A DNA stretch of 64,000 nt from Phycisphaerales bacterium (GCA_020853815.1 JADYYE010000047.1:1-64000); one strand, 5' to 3'; shown: positions 18,393 through 27,675, counted from the stretch's first letter. Program-made: numbers and translations. The notes: generated from the letters alone by a model not told the origin.

Positions 18393-18807
18393 GAATCCCT
18401 TTCAATCCGCCCCCGTTGGGCCTCGCTCATTCTTCGGATTTCGCAAAGCGATCGTTCGAGGGTAGAACGCGAGACGAACACGATGCAAGGCGACCGCCAC
18501 CTACGAGTAATGTGCTTCAGGGGTTACCGGGGTTTCAGTCCGACGGCCTGCCCGCCAGCAAGCGACTCCCTGAAATGCGCCGCGAATAACCCGCTGTCCG
18601 AAGGGCTTTTGGTGGGGCGGATGGTCCGAGAGAATCCTCGCCCCAGGAAATCCCGCGGGACCACAGTAGATCGCCTTTGGATTGCGGACCAAAATGGGTA
18701 AACTAGGCCGCAGCCCGCGCTTCGAGGATTACGCCTCGCCCGCTGTCGCTGATGAATCTTCTCGGTCGGGAGACCCACACTCTCGCGGGTCGTCGGAAAG
18801 GGCATTC
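18393..18807. other. Divergent intergenic region, 415 bases
   Basis: No gene is supported here. On the plus strand TTGGAT (18677-18682) and TAAACT (18699-18704) are 16 bases apart and could form a weak promoter for the beta-helix gene, giving a leader of about 100 bases. Nothing comparable was found for the DUF456 gene. Confidence 0.35.
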
Positions 18808-19941
18808 ATGGCCACGAACAAGCAAACCCTCGCCCGCGTCGCCCTCGCGCTCCTCGCCGTCGGCGGTGTGATCTCCACCCTCGTCTGGGCCGGTCCCCTC
18901 GATCCGCCCGCCGGCGCGGTCTCATCAACCTACAAGACCCTCACCGAGGTCGAGCCCCGCCTCGCCATCAGCTCCACCAACACCCCCGGCGATGCCGACA
19001 GCCTCTACAAGATCACCCAGCCCGGCTCCTACTACCTCACCGGAAACGTCTCCGGCGTGGTGGGCAAGCACGGCGTCGAGATCGCCGCGTCCGGCGTCAC
19101 GCTCGACCTCAACGGCTTTGACCTGCAGGGCGTCGCCGGTTCCCTGGATGGGGTGAGCACGACCGTGGGCAGCCTTGCGAACATCGCGGTCGTCAACGGC
19201 TCGGTCCGCAACTGGGGCGACGAAGGCGTCGACTTGGGGTCCAATACCGCGCTCAACATCCGCGTGACCGACGTGCTCGCCAGCGGCAACACCGGTCATG
19301 GCATCGCCACCGGTTTCGACGGCACGGTCTCGAACTGCTCCGCCTATGGCAACACCGGTTACGGCATCGTCATGGGCGTAAACTGCTCCGTGTCGAACTG
19401 CTCCGCCTATGGCAACAACGGTTACGGCATCGTCACGGGCGCAAACTGCTCCGTGTCGAACTGCACGGCATCCTACAACGGCGTCGACGGCATCAACACC
19501 GGCAACAGCTGCACGGTCTCGAACTGCTCGGCGTACAGCAACGCCGGCGACGGCATCAACGTCGTCAGCGGATGCACGGTCGAGGGGTGCTCGGCCCGAC
19601 ACAACACCTTGGACGGCATCCAGTGCACGTTGGGGTGCGTCGTCCGCGGCAACACCTGCACGAGCAACGGCAGCGACGGCGACGGCGCGGGCATCCACGC
19701 TACCGCCAGCGACAACCGCATCGAGGGGAACAACTGCACCGGCGCCGACCGCGGCATCGACGTCGACGGCGCCGGCAACATCATCATCAAGAACACCTGC
19801 TCCGGCAACACCACCAACTGGGATGTCGTCGCCGGAAACACCATCCTCGTGGTCCAGGGCTCCTCCGCAGGCGCCGTCCTGGGTAACACCGGCGGCACCG
19901 CCCCCGGTTCCACCGATCCCAACGCCAACTTCACCTATTGA
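18808..19941 (+). CDS. Secreted parallel beta-helix repeat protein
   Basis: This 377-residue protein has a signal peptide (VALALLAVGGVISTLVWA, probable cleavage before GPLDPP). It then carries a right-handed parallel beta helix. The core is a run of five or six coils with a 21-residue period, each starting VSNC and containing a GYGIV or DGIN turn (about residues 170-290), with a conserved Cys stack. GSYYLTGNVSG and IAASGVTLDLNGFDL before it are typical of NosD/pectate-lyase-like folds. No catalytic triad is evident, so a structural or binding role is as likely as an enzyme. The DNA of the coils is itself a 63-bp repeat. A partial copy of the 5' end follows downstream. Confidence 0.82.
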   Translation: MATNKQTLARVALALLAVGGVISTLVWAGPLDPPAGAVSSTYKTLTEVEPRLAISSTNTPGDADSLYKITQPGSYYLTGNVSGVVGKHGVEIAASGVTLDLNGFDLQGVAGSLDGVSTTVGSLANIAVVNGSVRNWGDEGVDLGSNTALNIRVTDVLASGNTGHGIATGFDGTVSNCSAYGNTGYGIVMGVNCSVSNCSAYGNNGYGIVTGANCSVSNCTASYNGVDGINTGNSCTVSNCSAYSNAGDGINVVSGCTVEGCSARHNTLDGIQCTLGCVVRGNTCTSNGSDGDGAGIHATASDNRIEGNNCTGADRGIDVDGAGNIIIKNTCSGNTTNWDVVAGNTILVVQGSSAGAVLGNTGGTAPGSTDPNANFTY

Positions 19942-20022
19942 TCGCGACCAAATCGCACCACTCGGGCGCACGTCGCTGCCGTCACTTCGATTCACACTCA
20001 CCAATTCTCGAGAGATACATCA

Positions 20023-20148
20023 ATGACCACCACCGACCAAACCTTGCCCGTTTCGGCCTCGCGCTCCTTGCCGTCGGCGGCGTGATCTCCACGCTCGTTT
20101 GGGCCGGCCCGCTCGATCCCCCGAGCGGCGCGGCCTCCTCGAGCTGGT
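20023..20148 (+). pseudogene. Frameshifted 5' remnant of the beta-helix gene
   Basis: From the ATG at 20023 the DNA matches the start of the gene at 18808 (signal peptide LALLAVGGVISTLVWAGPLDPP) but one base is missing near 20042, so the ATG frame stops at a TGA about 20 codons in. The likeness ends near 20148, just before the stop of the convergent kinase gene. It is best read as a decayed, truncated duplicate. The remaining coils are absent. Confidence 0.8.
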
Positions 20149-20161
20149 CGCTGAAATCTTC

Positions 20162-22666
20162 TCACTCTTCAAGACCCAGGGCTTTCGACGCCGCGCCCAG
20201 TCGCGCGTCGGACGGGGCGGCGATCAGCGTGAGCGAGACATCCGCGAGCGAGCGCGGTGCTTCGGCGGCGTCGGGGTCGCTCTTGGCGATCCACACGACG
20301 ATGTCCGTCTCGCGCGCGCCGCCCAGCCAGCCCTGGAGCTTGGCGTGGACCTCTTCGATCGGCGCGCCCAGCGAGCCGGCGGCGGCCAGGGCGCGGGCGG
20401 TCAGGTCGAGCTGGGCCGAGAGCTCCTCGGGCGTTGCGCTGTTGCCGGGATAATCGCCCTGCACGTCCAGCCCGATCGCGCCCAGGCGAGCGGTGATCGA
20501 CGTGATCGAGTCGGCGAACTCCTTGGAGAGCGGCTTGTTCAGATTGACGATGACGAGTGCGCGGCCCGAGACCCTCCGATCGGGCGCGATCGGCGCGATC
20601 GGCGGGACGGGCGTCGTCGCGCCGATCTCGAACACCCGCGAACCATCGGCGCCGGCCTCGATCGCCATGGCGGGCTGCTCGCCCGCGGTGACGATCATGG
20701 GGACGATGCGCACGCCGTCGTATGAGATGGTGGGCTCGGGGATGGTTGCGAGGGTGGCGGACTCCGTGCGCGCTTCGCGGAGAACCAGCGTGAACAAGCC
20801 GCCGCACACGCCCAGGAACGCAAGGGTGGCGACGATCACGCCGGCGTTGGGCTTGTTGGAGTAGTCGCCCTTCTCGCGCCGGCGGCGCGAGACGCGTGCC
20901 TGGGCGGCGTCGCGCCGCGCCTGCACGCGGGCCCGCGCGCTCTTGAGCTGCTCATCGGCGCTGCGCGACACCCGCGCCGGGCGCGCGTCGCGCCGTGCCG
21001 CCGGCGTCGCCATGCCTCCCACGTACGGCGCGGCGGCGTTGCGGAATATGCTGCCGACTTCTCGTACGGCCTGGTCGACCTCGCGCACCGCGTCGTTGAT
21101 CTCCTGCTGCATCGTCGGCGGCACGCGCCCGCCGGGCGAAGCCTGGGCGGCGTGCGGCCCCTCGCCAACGACCGCGTCGGTCTCGTAGCGACCGCTCCAC
21201 CAATTCACGATCTTGAACTTGGGCTTGGCCGCCGCAGCACCGGCGACGCCAACAGATGCGCCCACACCCGGTGCCACGCCCGCGCCGGGGATCGGCGGCG
21301 GCACCGGCGACGCCGCCCGCGCAAACGCCACCTGCGCCGCGTCGGGCGCGGGGGATTCGATCTCCTCGAGTCCGGCGCGCATGCTGGGCAGGTCGATCGG
21401 GCGCACCGCGAAGGGATCGGCGGCCCGCCGTATCACATCAACGTCCGCGAGCATCTCGGCGGCCGAGCGGTAGCGCTTGTCATAGTCGGTCATGGCGCGA
21501 CGGACGATCCAACGCAGCGCCTCCGGGCATCGACGCGAGATCTGCGACAGCACGCCGTGCGCGGGGAAGGAGTTTTCAATGATCGAGTACAGAACCGCGC
21601 CGGCGGCGAAGATGTCGAAGCGCGTGCCGTCCACCTCGTGAACGCGCACCCCCTTCAGCGCCAGCCGAACCAGCTCGGGATCGCGGAAGTACTCGGTGCC
21701 GTGGGTCGTGAGCGTCATGGCGGAGGCCAGCGGCGTGACCAGCCCAAAGTCGACGAGGTGGGCGCGCACGCCGTCGACGATGATGTTGTCGGGCTTGACG
21801 TCCTTGTGCCACAGCCCGCCCTTGTGATAGGTGTCGAGCGTGCGGAGCAGGTCGCTGGTGTAGCCCAGCGCCGCTCGGAGCGCCGAGGTGTCCAGGCCGT
21901 GCGAATCGCCCGAGGCGGCGTGCATCTGCGTCGTGAGCGCGGCCAGCGACTGGCCCGGCACGTACTCCATCACATAGAAGAAGCGGTCCTTGGTCAGCTC
22001 ATGGTCGAGCACGAGCGCGAGGCGCTTGGCGGCCTCGAGCGATTGGCTCTCGCGGATGATCTGCGGGAGCGACGAGCCGTCGCGGAGGCTGAAGGACTTG
22101 ATGACGACCTGGCGGACGTCGGGGCGCCCGGCGCGAGCGAAGACCGCCTGCTTGATGGCGTCGGGCTCCGCGATGTACAGCTTCCCGCCCGAGCCGCCCG
22201 AGGCCAGCGAGCCCACGATCTTGTAGCCGTCGAACTGACCCGTTCGCTTGCTCGGCAGGTCGGCGGTGGGGGCATAGGCGACGACCTGCGGCAAGCGCTT
22301 CTCGATGCCCTCGGTGATCGCGCCCAGGCCCAGGAAGCGGAAGGGATGGCCGATCGCGACGCGGTAGAGGCAGAGGAAGGCGTTGCGGACCTCGCCGCCG
22401 ATGGCCTTGCCGTAGTGGGCCGAGGCCGACCAGCGGCCAACCAGCACGTTGAGGATGGTGAGGGGGACCAGGACGATGCTGGTGACGACGGCGCCGACGA
22501 AGCGGAGGGCGTCATAGACCATGCCGCTGACGAAGCGCCAGAGGTGCTTGAAGAGGAAGGCGAGGCCCTTCATGGCGGGGACGAAGAGATAGATGATGAG
22601 GAAGACGCCGAGCGGGATGGCGACGACCACGCCGAGAATGATGAGGAGAACTGGGCTGATCGCCAT
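20162..22666 (-). CDS. Membrane-bound serine/threonine protein kinase
   Basis: This 834-residue protein starts with two hydrophobic segments (about 5-30 and 55-80), then a kinase domain at about 150-430. The catalytic loop reads HKDVKPDN (HxD present) and the metal motif VDFGLV. The glycine loop is degenerate (SLASGGSGGKLYIAE), and VVIKSF supplies the lysine. A long Ala/Pro/Arg-rich linker leads to a third membrane helix near 620 and an unrecognised C-terminal domain. It starts 17 bases after the upstream sigma factor gene stop, with GAAAGGA 8 bases before its ATG, so the two form an operon. Sigma factor plus kinase pairs are common in planctomycetes and suggest signal control of transcription. 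Confidence 0.87.
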   Translation of the reverse strand: MAISPVLLIILGVVVAIPLGVFLIIYLFVPAMKGLAFLFKHLWRFVSGMVYDALRFVGAVVTSIVLVPLTILNVLVGRWSASAHYGKAIGGEVRNAFLCLYRVAIGHPFRFLGLGAITEGIEKRLPQVVAYAPTADLPSKRTGQFDGYKIVGSLASGGSGGKLYIAEPDAIKQAVFARAGRPDVRQVVIKSFSLRDGSSLPQIIRESQSLEAAKRLALVLDHELTKDRFFYVMEYVPGQSLAALTTQMHAASGDSHGLDTSALRAALGYTSDLLRTLDTYHKGGLWHKDVKPDNIIVDGVRAHLVDFGLVTPLASAMTLTTHGTEYFRDPELVRLALKGVRVHEVDGTRFDIFAAGAVLYSIIENSFPAHGVLSQISRRCPEALRWIVRRAMTDYDKRYRSAAEMLADVDVIRRAADPFAVRPIDLPSMRAGLEEIESPAPDAAQVAFARAASPVPPPIPGAGVAPGVGASVGVAGAAAAKPKFKIVNWWSGRYETDAVVGEGPHAAQASPGGRVPPTMQQEINDAVREVDQAVREVGSIFRNAAAPYVGGMATPAARRDARPARVSRSADEQLKSARARVQARRDAAQARVSRRRREKGDYSNKPNAGVIVATLAFLGVCGGLFTLVLREARTESATLATIPEPTISYDGVRIVPMIVTAGEQPAMAIEAGADGSRVFEIGATTPVPPIAPIAPDRRVSGRALVIVNLNKPLSKEFADSITSITARLGAIGLDVQGDYPGNSATPEELSAQLDLTARALAAAGSLGAPIEEVHAKLQGWLGGARETDIVVWIAKSDPDAAEAPRSLADVSLTLIAAPSDARLGAASKALGLEE

Positions 22667-22683
22667 GGCGCGTTCCTTTCGGA

Positions 22684-23451
22684 CTATCGGTCGAGGCGTG
22701 TGGCCTGGTCGAGGCGGCGCAGCTCCATCTGCTGGTGGTAGATCTCGGCGATCGCCTCGTCGAAGAGCGCTTCATCCGCCCCGACGGGTGCGTCTTTGGG
22801 TTTGAGGACCAGTCCGTTTCGCGCCGCCTCGGCCCGTTCCTCTTCTGTAAAGGAGTACGTGGTGATGACCTCCGCGAGGCGGTCGCGGAGCTTGTCGCGA
22901 ACCTTCGCGAGGCGTCGTGAGACCGTGGGCTCGCTGGTTCCCAGGGCGGCGGCGACCTCCTTGCCGGGCGTGCCGTCGAGCACGCGCATGCGATAGATGG
23001 AAAAGTCCATGAAATCGCACTCCTTTTCCACCATGCGGATGGCGGCCTCGACCTTGGCGCGGAAGACCGCGGCCTCGTACGCGTCGTCGACGCCGGTGCC
23101 CGCGCTGGCGGCCATCCAAGACTCGTCGAGCTCGGCGGGGCGCTTGGTCCCGCCGCGTTTCTGGGCGTTGCGCCGGTCCATCTCGTCGCCGAGCACGTGC
23201 TTGGCGATCGCCAGGAGCCAGGTGGAGAAGCGGGCGCCGCGCGCCGGGTCGTAACGGTCGATCGACTCCGAGAGCGCGGTCATCGTTTCCTGGGAGAGGT
23301 CGCGCACGGTCTCGCTGCCGATCCGCCCCCGTCCCCATTTGGCGAGCTGCGCGCGCACCACCGGACCAAAGGTCTCCCACAGCTCGAACCACGCGGTTTC
23401 GTCCCGGCGTTTGAGCTTGGCGATGAAGTTCGTTGTCAGTGACGTCAGCAT
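22684..23451 (-). CDS. ECF-like sigma-70 family RNA polymerase sigma factor
   Basis: This 255-residue protein has sigma region 2 at about 40-115 (DLSQETMTALSESIDRYDPARGARFSTWLLAIAK) and a region-4 helix-turn-helix at about 165-200 (GKEVAAALGTSEPTVSRRLAKVRDKL). Both are needed for promoter recognition, so it should be active. A C-terminal extension of about 50 residues after region 4 is unusual and may bind a regulator. It is the first gene of a two-gene operon with the downstream kinase. No anti-sigma factor gene is visible, so the kinase may fill that role. It is divergent from the coiled-coil protein gene across 259 bases. Confidence 0.85.
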   Translation of the reverse strand: MLTSLTTNFIAKLKRRDETAWFELWETFGPVVRAQLAKWGRGRIGSETVRDLSQETMTALSESIDRYDPARGARFSTWLLAIAKHVLGDEMDRRNAQKRGGTKRPAELDESWMAASAGTGVDDAYEAAVFRAKVEAAIRMVEKECDFMDFSIYRMRVLDGTPGKEVAAALGTSEPTVSRRLAKVRDKLRDRLAEVITTYSFTEEERAEAARNGLVLKPKDAPVGADEALFDEAIAEIYHQQMELRRLDQATRLDR

Positions 23452-23710
23452 GCGCGCGTGACCCTCGGGAGTGATACCAGCGAAGGCTCGCTCGTTGTTC
23501 GGGAGACGAGCGTCCGTGTTTCAATTGTTTGCGCGTCGGCACGAACAATCCCAGAACATCGCGGATTTTGTGCGGAAGTGAAATCGGCCGCGTCCACTTC
23601 CGACCAATGGGGTCGGATACGCCAAGCCGGGCGGGTCGCTCCGGGCCGCGGATCGGTGGATGTCGCGGGGACCCTGGATCGAGCGTCGGGCGTTGTATGG
23701 AGACGCGATC

Positions 23711-24664
23711 ATGTGCATGGGCAAGAGCATCGTTCGGTACGGGGTGATCACGGCGTTGGCGGGAGGGGCCGCGGTGCTGATCGCGGGCCCGGATCGCGTG
23801 GGTGCGATCCTGCACCAGACGCGTGAGAAGATCAACACGACGATTGACGCGAACATCAAGGACCCGGTGGCGCTCCGGTCGCAGCTGCGTTCGCTGGAGA
23901 AGGAGTATCCGGAGCGGATCGGCGAGGTTCGCGGCGATCTGGCCGAGCTGCGCGAGCAGAAGTCGCAACTGGAGCGTGATCTTGAGGTGAGCCGGCGCGT
24001 GGTGGCCCTCGCCGACGCCGACCTGTCGCAGATCCAGCCCCTGCTCGCCAAGGCCGAAGCGCACGCGACGCAGGTGATCGGCGTGTCGACCAACCCGACG
24101 GTCCCGGTGGTTCGCGTGGTCTTCGGCCACGAGTCGCTCAGCATGGACGAGGCCTACGCCAAGGCCCAGCGCATGCAGCAGGTCCGCGGCGCCTACGCCT
24201 CGCGGGCCGGCGACATCGAGCGCGACCTGGGCTACATCGGCCAGCAGGAAGGACGCCTGGGCGAGCTGCTCACGCAGCTCGAAACCGAGCACGCCAGCTT
24301 CCAGACGCAGATCTGGGACCTGGACCGCCAGATCGATGCGATCGGCCGCAACGAGCGGCTCATCGAGGTCATGAAGGACCGCGAGGAGACGATCGAGCAG
24401 CACAGCCGCTACCGCGCCGCCAGCCTGGAGCAGCTCCAGTCGCGCTTCGCGGAGATCAGGACCAAGCAGGAGGCGACGCTGCAGATGCTGTCGCGGGCGC
24501 GGACGGGCGTGAACTATGAGGACCGCGCCAAGATCGAGATCGACGCCAAGGGCGTGACCGCCAAGCCGCAGACGTTCGAGCTGCGTCCGGCCCAGCCCCA
24601 GGTGATCGAGATCCGCCCCGACTCGCCCGAGGCGAGCGCGCCGACCACGCCCCGCGTGGACTAA
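23711..24664 (+). CDS. Membrane-anchored coiled-coil protein
   Basis: This 317-residue protein has one N-terminal hydrophobic segment (about 9-26; GVITALAGGAAVLIAGP) and then long heptad-rich helices at about 50-110 and 150-270 (QLRSLEKEYPERIGEV; QEGRLGELLTQLETEH), predicted as coiled coils. The tail is Pro-rich. No enzyme motif is present. GGAGA 7 bases before the ATG at 23711 supports that start. It could be an envelope spacer or scaffold; it lies upstream of mreBCD, but a strong terminator separates them, so co-transcription is unlikely. Confidence 0.75.
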   Translation: MCMGKSIVRYGVITALAGGAAVLIAGPDRVGAILHQTREKINTTIDANIKDPVALRSQLRSLEKEYPERIGEVRGDLAELREQKSQLERDLEVSRRVVALADADLSQIQPLLAKAEAHATQVIGVSTNPTVPVVRVVFGHESLSMDEAYAKAQRMQQVRGAYASRAGDIERDLGYIGQQEGRLGELLTQLETEHASFQTQIWDLDRQIDAIGRNERLIEVMKDREETIEQHSRYRAASLEQLQSRFAEIRTKQEATLQMLSRARTGVNYEDRAKIEIDAKGVTAKPQTFELRPAQPQVIEIRPDSPEASAPTTPRVD

Positions 24665-24691
24665 GCGACGCCGGAACACAGAGGAACCTCA

Positions 24692-24725
24692 CCGGACCCC
24701 CGGATCGCCGGGGGTCCGGCGTTTT
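24692..24725 (+). terminator. Rho-independent terminator before mreB
   Basis: A perfect 11-bp stem (24692-24702 with 24709-24719) with loop GATCGC is followed by CGTTTTT. It ends the coiled-coil gene transcript 27 bases after its stop. Confidence 0.92.
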
Positions 24726-24891
24726 TGGGGAGGGAGTCGCGGGGTCGAGCGTCGGATTGGGGCCGGGGCGACCGGGGCTTTCATGGCGGGAACGCTCCGG
24801 GGGCGATATTGTGTGGCGCTCGCGTATGGCCGCGCGGGCGGTGGGCCGGTCCGAACGGCAGCTCCCGGCCGAGCAAGGAGTCGTGACGCCC

Positions 24892-25941
24892 GTGCTACTG
24901 GATCGTCTCGTTGGGCTCTTCAGCGTGGACATGGGGATCGACCTGGGCACGTGCAACACGCTCGTGTCGGTCCGCGGGCAGGGGATCGTTCTCAACGAAC
25001 CCAGCGTGGTGGCGGTGCGCAAGGGCACGAACCAGGTCCTGAAGAACGGCGAGGCGGTGGGCTGGGTCGCCAAGGAAATGCTGGGCAAGACGCCGGGATC
25101 GATCACCGCCGTGCGTCCGCTGAAGGACGGCGTGATCTCCGACTTCGAGATCACCGAGGCGATGCTGAGCTATTTCATCCGCAAGGTGAACGGGCGGAGC
25201 AAGATCTTCGGGCCGCGCGTGGTGATCTCGATCCCCTCGGGCATCACGGCGGTCGAAAAACGCGCGGTGTTCGATTCCGCCGAGCGTGCCGGGGCGCGCC
25301 GGACCTACCTGGTCGAGGAGCCGGTGGCGGCGGCGATCGGCGCGGGCCTTCCCTTCGCGGAGGCGACGGCGTCGATGATCGTCGACATCGGCGGCGGGAC
25401 GACCGAGGTGGCGATCATGTCGCTGGCCGACATCGCCGTGTGCGAGAGCGTGCGCGTCGCCGGCGACGACATGGACGAAGCGATCATGAACCACATGAAG
25501 CGCACGTACAACATGATGATCGGCGAGCAGACGGCCGAGCGGATCAAGATCGAGATCGGGTCGGCGGCGCCCATGGAGAAGGAACTCTCGATGGAGGTGC
25601 GCGGGCGCGACATGATCAGCGGGCTCCCGCGGAAGGCGCCGATCACGAGCGAAGAGATCCGCGAGGCCCTGCAGGAGCCGGTGACCGCGATCATCGAGGC
25701 GGTGACGCGGACGCTGGAGCGCGCCGAGCCCGAACTGGCGGCGGACCTGGTCGAGAACGGCATCGTGATGGCCGGCGGCGGCTCGCTCCTGCGTGGACTG
25801 CCGAACGTGGTGCAGAAGGCGACCGGTCTGCCGACCAAGCTCGCGGATGATCCCCTGACGTGCGTGGCGCGCGGCACGTGCATCTATCTCGAGCACATCG
25901 AGGAGTGGAAGGACACGCTCGAGAACGATCTGGAGGTCTGA
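24892..25941 (+). CDS. mreB: Rod shape-determining protein MreB
   Basis: This 349-residue actin-like ATPase starts LLDRLVGLFSVDMGIDLGTCNTL, the usual MreB N-terminus with phosphate loop 1. IVDIGGGTTEVAIMSL is phosphate loop 2, and MAGGGSLLRGLPNV is the adenosine motif near the end. It polymerises under the membrane and guides cell-wall synthesis. I chose GTG 24892 because it gives the standard start and length; a GTG three codons earlier is also possible, and AAGGAG lies 2 and 11 bases before the two. It heads mreBCD, which shows that the organism keeps the elongation machinery. Confidence 0.95.
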   Translation: MLLDRLVGLFSVDMGIDLGTCNTLVSVRGQGIVLNEPSVVAVRKGTNQVLKNGEAVGWVAKEMLGKTPGSITAVRPLKDGVISDFEITEAMLSYFIRKVNGRSKIFGPRVVISIPSGITAVEKRAVFDSAERAGARRTYLVEEPVAAAIGAGLPFAEATASMIVDIGGGTTEVAIMSLADIAVCESVRVAGDDMDEAIMNHMKRTYNMMIGEQTAERIKIEIGSAAPMEKELSMEVRGRDMISGLPRKAPITSEEIREALQEPVTAIIEAVTRTLERAEPELAADLVENGIVMAGGGSLLRGLPNVVQKATGLPTKLADDPLTCVARGTCIYLEHIEEWKDTLENDLEV

Positions 25942-25981
25942 CCGCCCGGTCGCTTTGCGCGACAGAGGGCACAGGAAACCG

Positions 25982-26887
25982 ATGGCCCGCCCGCAGTCCC
26001 ATGATTCCGGCGCCGGACGGACGCTCGCGCTGGTCGTGTGCGTGATGTTGGTCCTTGCGCTGGTGCCCGCGCGGTACTCGGGCTGGGTGCGCTGGATCGG
26101 CGGGCTGTTCGAGACGGTGCTGACCCCCATCTCGCATCCACTGTCGGGCGTGTCGCGCTGGCTTTCCAGTTCCGGCGGGCCGGGCACCGCGCCCGAGGTG
26201 CAGAGGCAACTGACGGAGGAGCGCGATCGGTTCCAGACGCTGTTCCTCCAGCAGCGCGACGAGAACACGCGCCTGCGTGACCTGATCACCGAGCTGCAGC
26301 GAGGCATGAAGCTGAACCCCGACCTGCCGGTGACGCAATTGGCCGCGCCCGTGGTTGGAGTTTCGAGCGACCTGGCGAGCGCGGTGATGCGCGTTCGCGC
26401 GGGGTCGTCGGAGGGCGTGGACAAGAACGCGGTGGTAGCGGCCGCGGGATTGCAGCTGCTCGGCAAGGTGATCGAGGTCTCGAATCGCCAGTGCGTGGTG
26501 CAGCCGATCACGTCGAAGGCGGCGGGGGGATTGATCGGCGTGGTGATGTTCGACGACGAGCATCCGGGCGCGCTCTGCCGCCTGAGCCCGACGGGCGATG
26601 GCTCGCTGAAGGGCGACGTGGGCGAGTCGGCGGACAAGAAGCCCGGCTGGGAGCAATCGGTGAAGATCGGCGCGACGGTGCGTCTGAGCGACACGGAGCG
26701 CTGGCCCAAGAACGCGCAGTACCTGGTGGTGGGGACGATCGAGCGGGTCGAGCCGAACCTGGCGATGCCGCTGCGCACGAACATCGTGGTGCGGCCGTCG
26801 CTCCGGCTGGAGCGTGTGAGCGAGGTGATTCTGCGGCTGTCGCGTGAGGCGGCGATCGAGGACGCCAAGTCCGGGGGGCGCCCATGA
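25982..26887 (+). CDS. mreC: Rod shape-determining protein MreC
   Basis: This 301-residue protein has one N-terminal membrane helix (about 12-32), a coiled coil (about 75-115; QLTEERDRFQTLFLQQRDENTRLRDL split around 75-100) and then the MreC beta-barrel domains, with GVSSDLASAVMRVRAGSSEGV and VGTIERVEPNLAMPL as family-like strands. It sits in the periplasm and links MreB with the wall synthases. It begins 40 bases after mreB with AGGAAA before the ATG, and its last four bases overlap mreD. Sequence divergence from the proteobacterial form is notable, so the assignment leans on position as well as architecture. Confidence 0.87.
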   Translation: MARPQSHDSGAGRTLALVVCVMLVLALVPARYSGWVRWIGGLFETVLTPISHPLSGVSRWLSSSGGPGTAPEVQRQLTEERDRFQTLFLQQRDENTRLRDLITELQRGMKLNPDLPVTQLAAPVVGVSSDLASAVMRVRAGSSEGVDKNAVVAAAGLQLLGKVIEVSNRQCVVQPITSKAAGGLIGVVMFDDEHPGALCRLSPTGDGSLKGDVGESADKKPGWEQSVKIGATVRLSDTERWPKNAQYLVVGTIERVEPNLAMPLRTNIVVRPSLRLERVSEVILRLSREAAIEDAKSGGRP

Positions 26888-27447
26888 ACTGGCTGCTTTT
26901 CATGCTGGTTTCGTGGGTGCTGTTCGGCCTGGAGCTCGGGCTGCGCGATGCGCTCAAGATCGGGCCGACGGGGATCGCGCCGAGCTTTGTGATGCCGCTG
27001 GCGGTGCTGGTGGCGGCGTCGGCGCCGCGGGCGCAGGCGTGGTGGGCGTGCCTGACGCTCGGGCTCATCACCGACCTCTTGAACGTGGTGGAGTTGAAGG
27101 ACCAGGGCGAGGCGGTGGGCGTGATCGGGCCTTATGCGCTGGGGTACCTGCTCGGCGGGCACTTCGTGATGACGCTCCGCGGCATGATCTTCCGGCGAAA
27201 CCCGTTCGCGATCGCTTTCCTGACGCTGCTGGCATCGGTGGTGTGCCAGAGCGTGGTGGTGGCGGCGTACACGCTGCGCGGGTTCTATGACCCGATCGTG
27301 TGGGACGCGACGGGGCAACTGATGCAGCGGATGGGCTCGGCGCTCTACACGGGCGGCGGGGCGATCATCCTGTCGCTCGCGCTCCTGCCTCTGTCGAGCA
27401 TGCTGGGGCTGACGGCGGGCGCGCCGCGAAGATTCGTGGCACGATAG
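26884..27447 (+). CDS. mreD: Rod shape-determining protein MreD-like
   Basis: This 187-residue protein overlaps the mreC stop by ATGA. It has about five hydrophobic helices covering nearly its whole length. Family features are few: LGLITDLLNV after the third helix resembles the MreD DxL motif, and the gene order fixes the call. It is expected in the inner membrane with MreC. It ends the operon; beyond its stop lie short tandem repeats and no clear terminator. Confidence 0.8.
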   Translation: MNWLLFMLVSWVLFGLELGLRDALKIGPTGIAPSFVMPLAVLVAASAPRAQAWWACLTLGLITDLLNVVELKDQGEAVGVIGPYALGYLLGGHFVMTLRGMIFRRNPFAIAFLTLLASVVCQSVVVAAYTLRGFYDPIVWDATGQLMQRMGSALYTGGGAIILSLALLPLSSMLGLTAGAPRRFVAR

Positions 27448-27452
27448 ATGAA

Positions 27453-27532
27453 GAAGTCACGAAGTCACGGAGTCACGGAGAGAATCCGTGTGAGTCGTGA
27501 GTCGTGAGTCGTGAGTCGTGAGTCGTGAGTCG
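27453..27532. repeat. Octamer then heptamer (TGAGTCG)6 tandem arrays
   Basis: Three and a half units of an 8-bp repeat (GAAGTCAC, GAAGTCAC, GGAGTCAC, GGAG) at 27453-27480 precede six perfect copies of TGAGTCG at 27491-27532. The heptamer is the reverse complement of the array at 39975-40037. Confidence 0.95.
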
Positions 27533-27563
27533 TAAGGCGGAACGAGCTACTCATTCGCAGCCT

Positions 27564-27640
27564 CCCGAATCCCGAATCCCGAATCCCGAATCCCGATGCC
27601 CGATGCCTGATGCCTGATGCCTGATGCCTGATGCCTGATG
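27564..27640. repeat. Eleven-unit heptamer array with stepwise drift
   Basis: Eleven 7-bp units run in order: four CCCGAAT, two CCCGATG, five CCTGATG. Each change appears once and is then kept, as expected from successive unit duplication. The array ends 35 bases before the nucleoside transporter ATG, inside its probable leader. Confidence 0.95.
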
Positions 27641-27675
27641 CCTTCTTCACCCACCGCATCTGATACGCTCACCGA

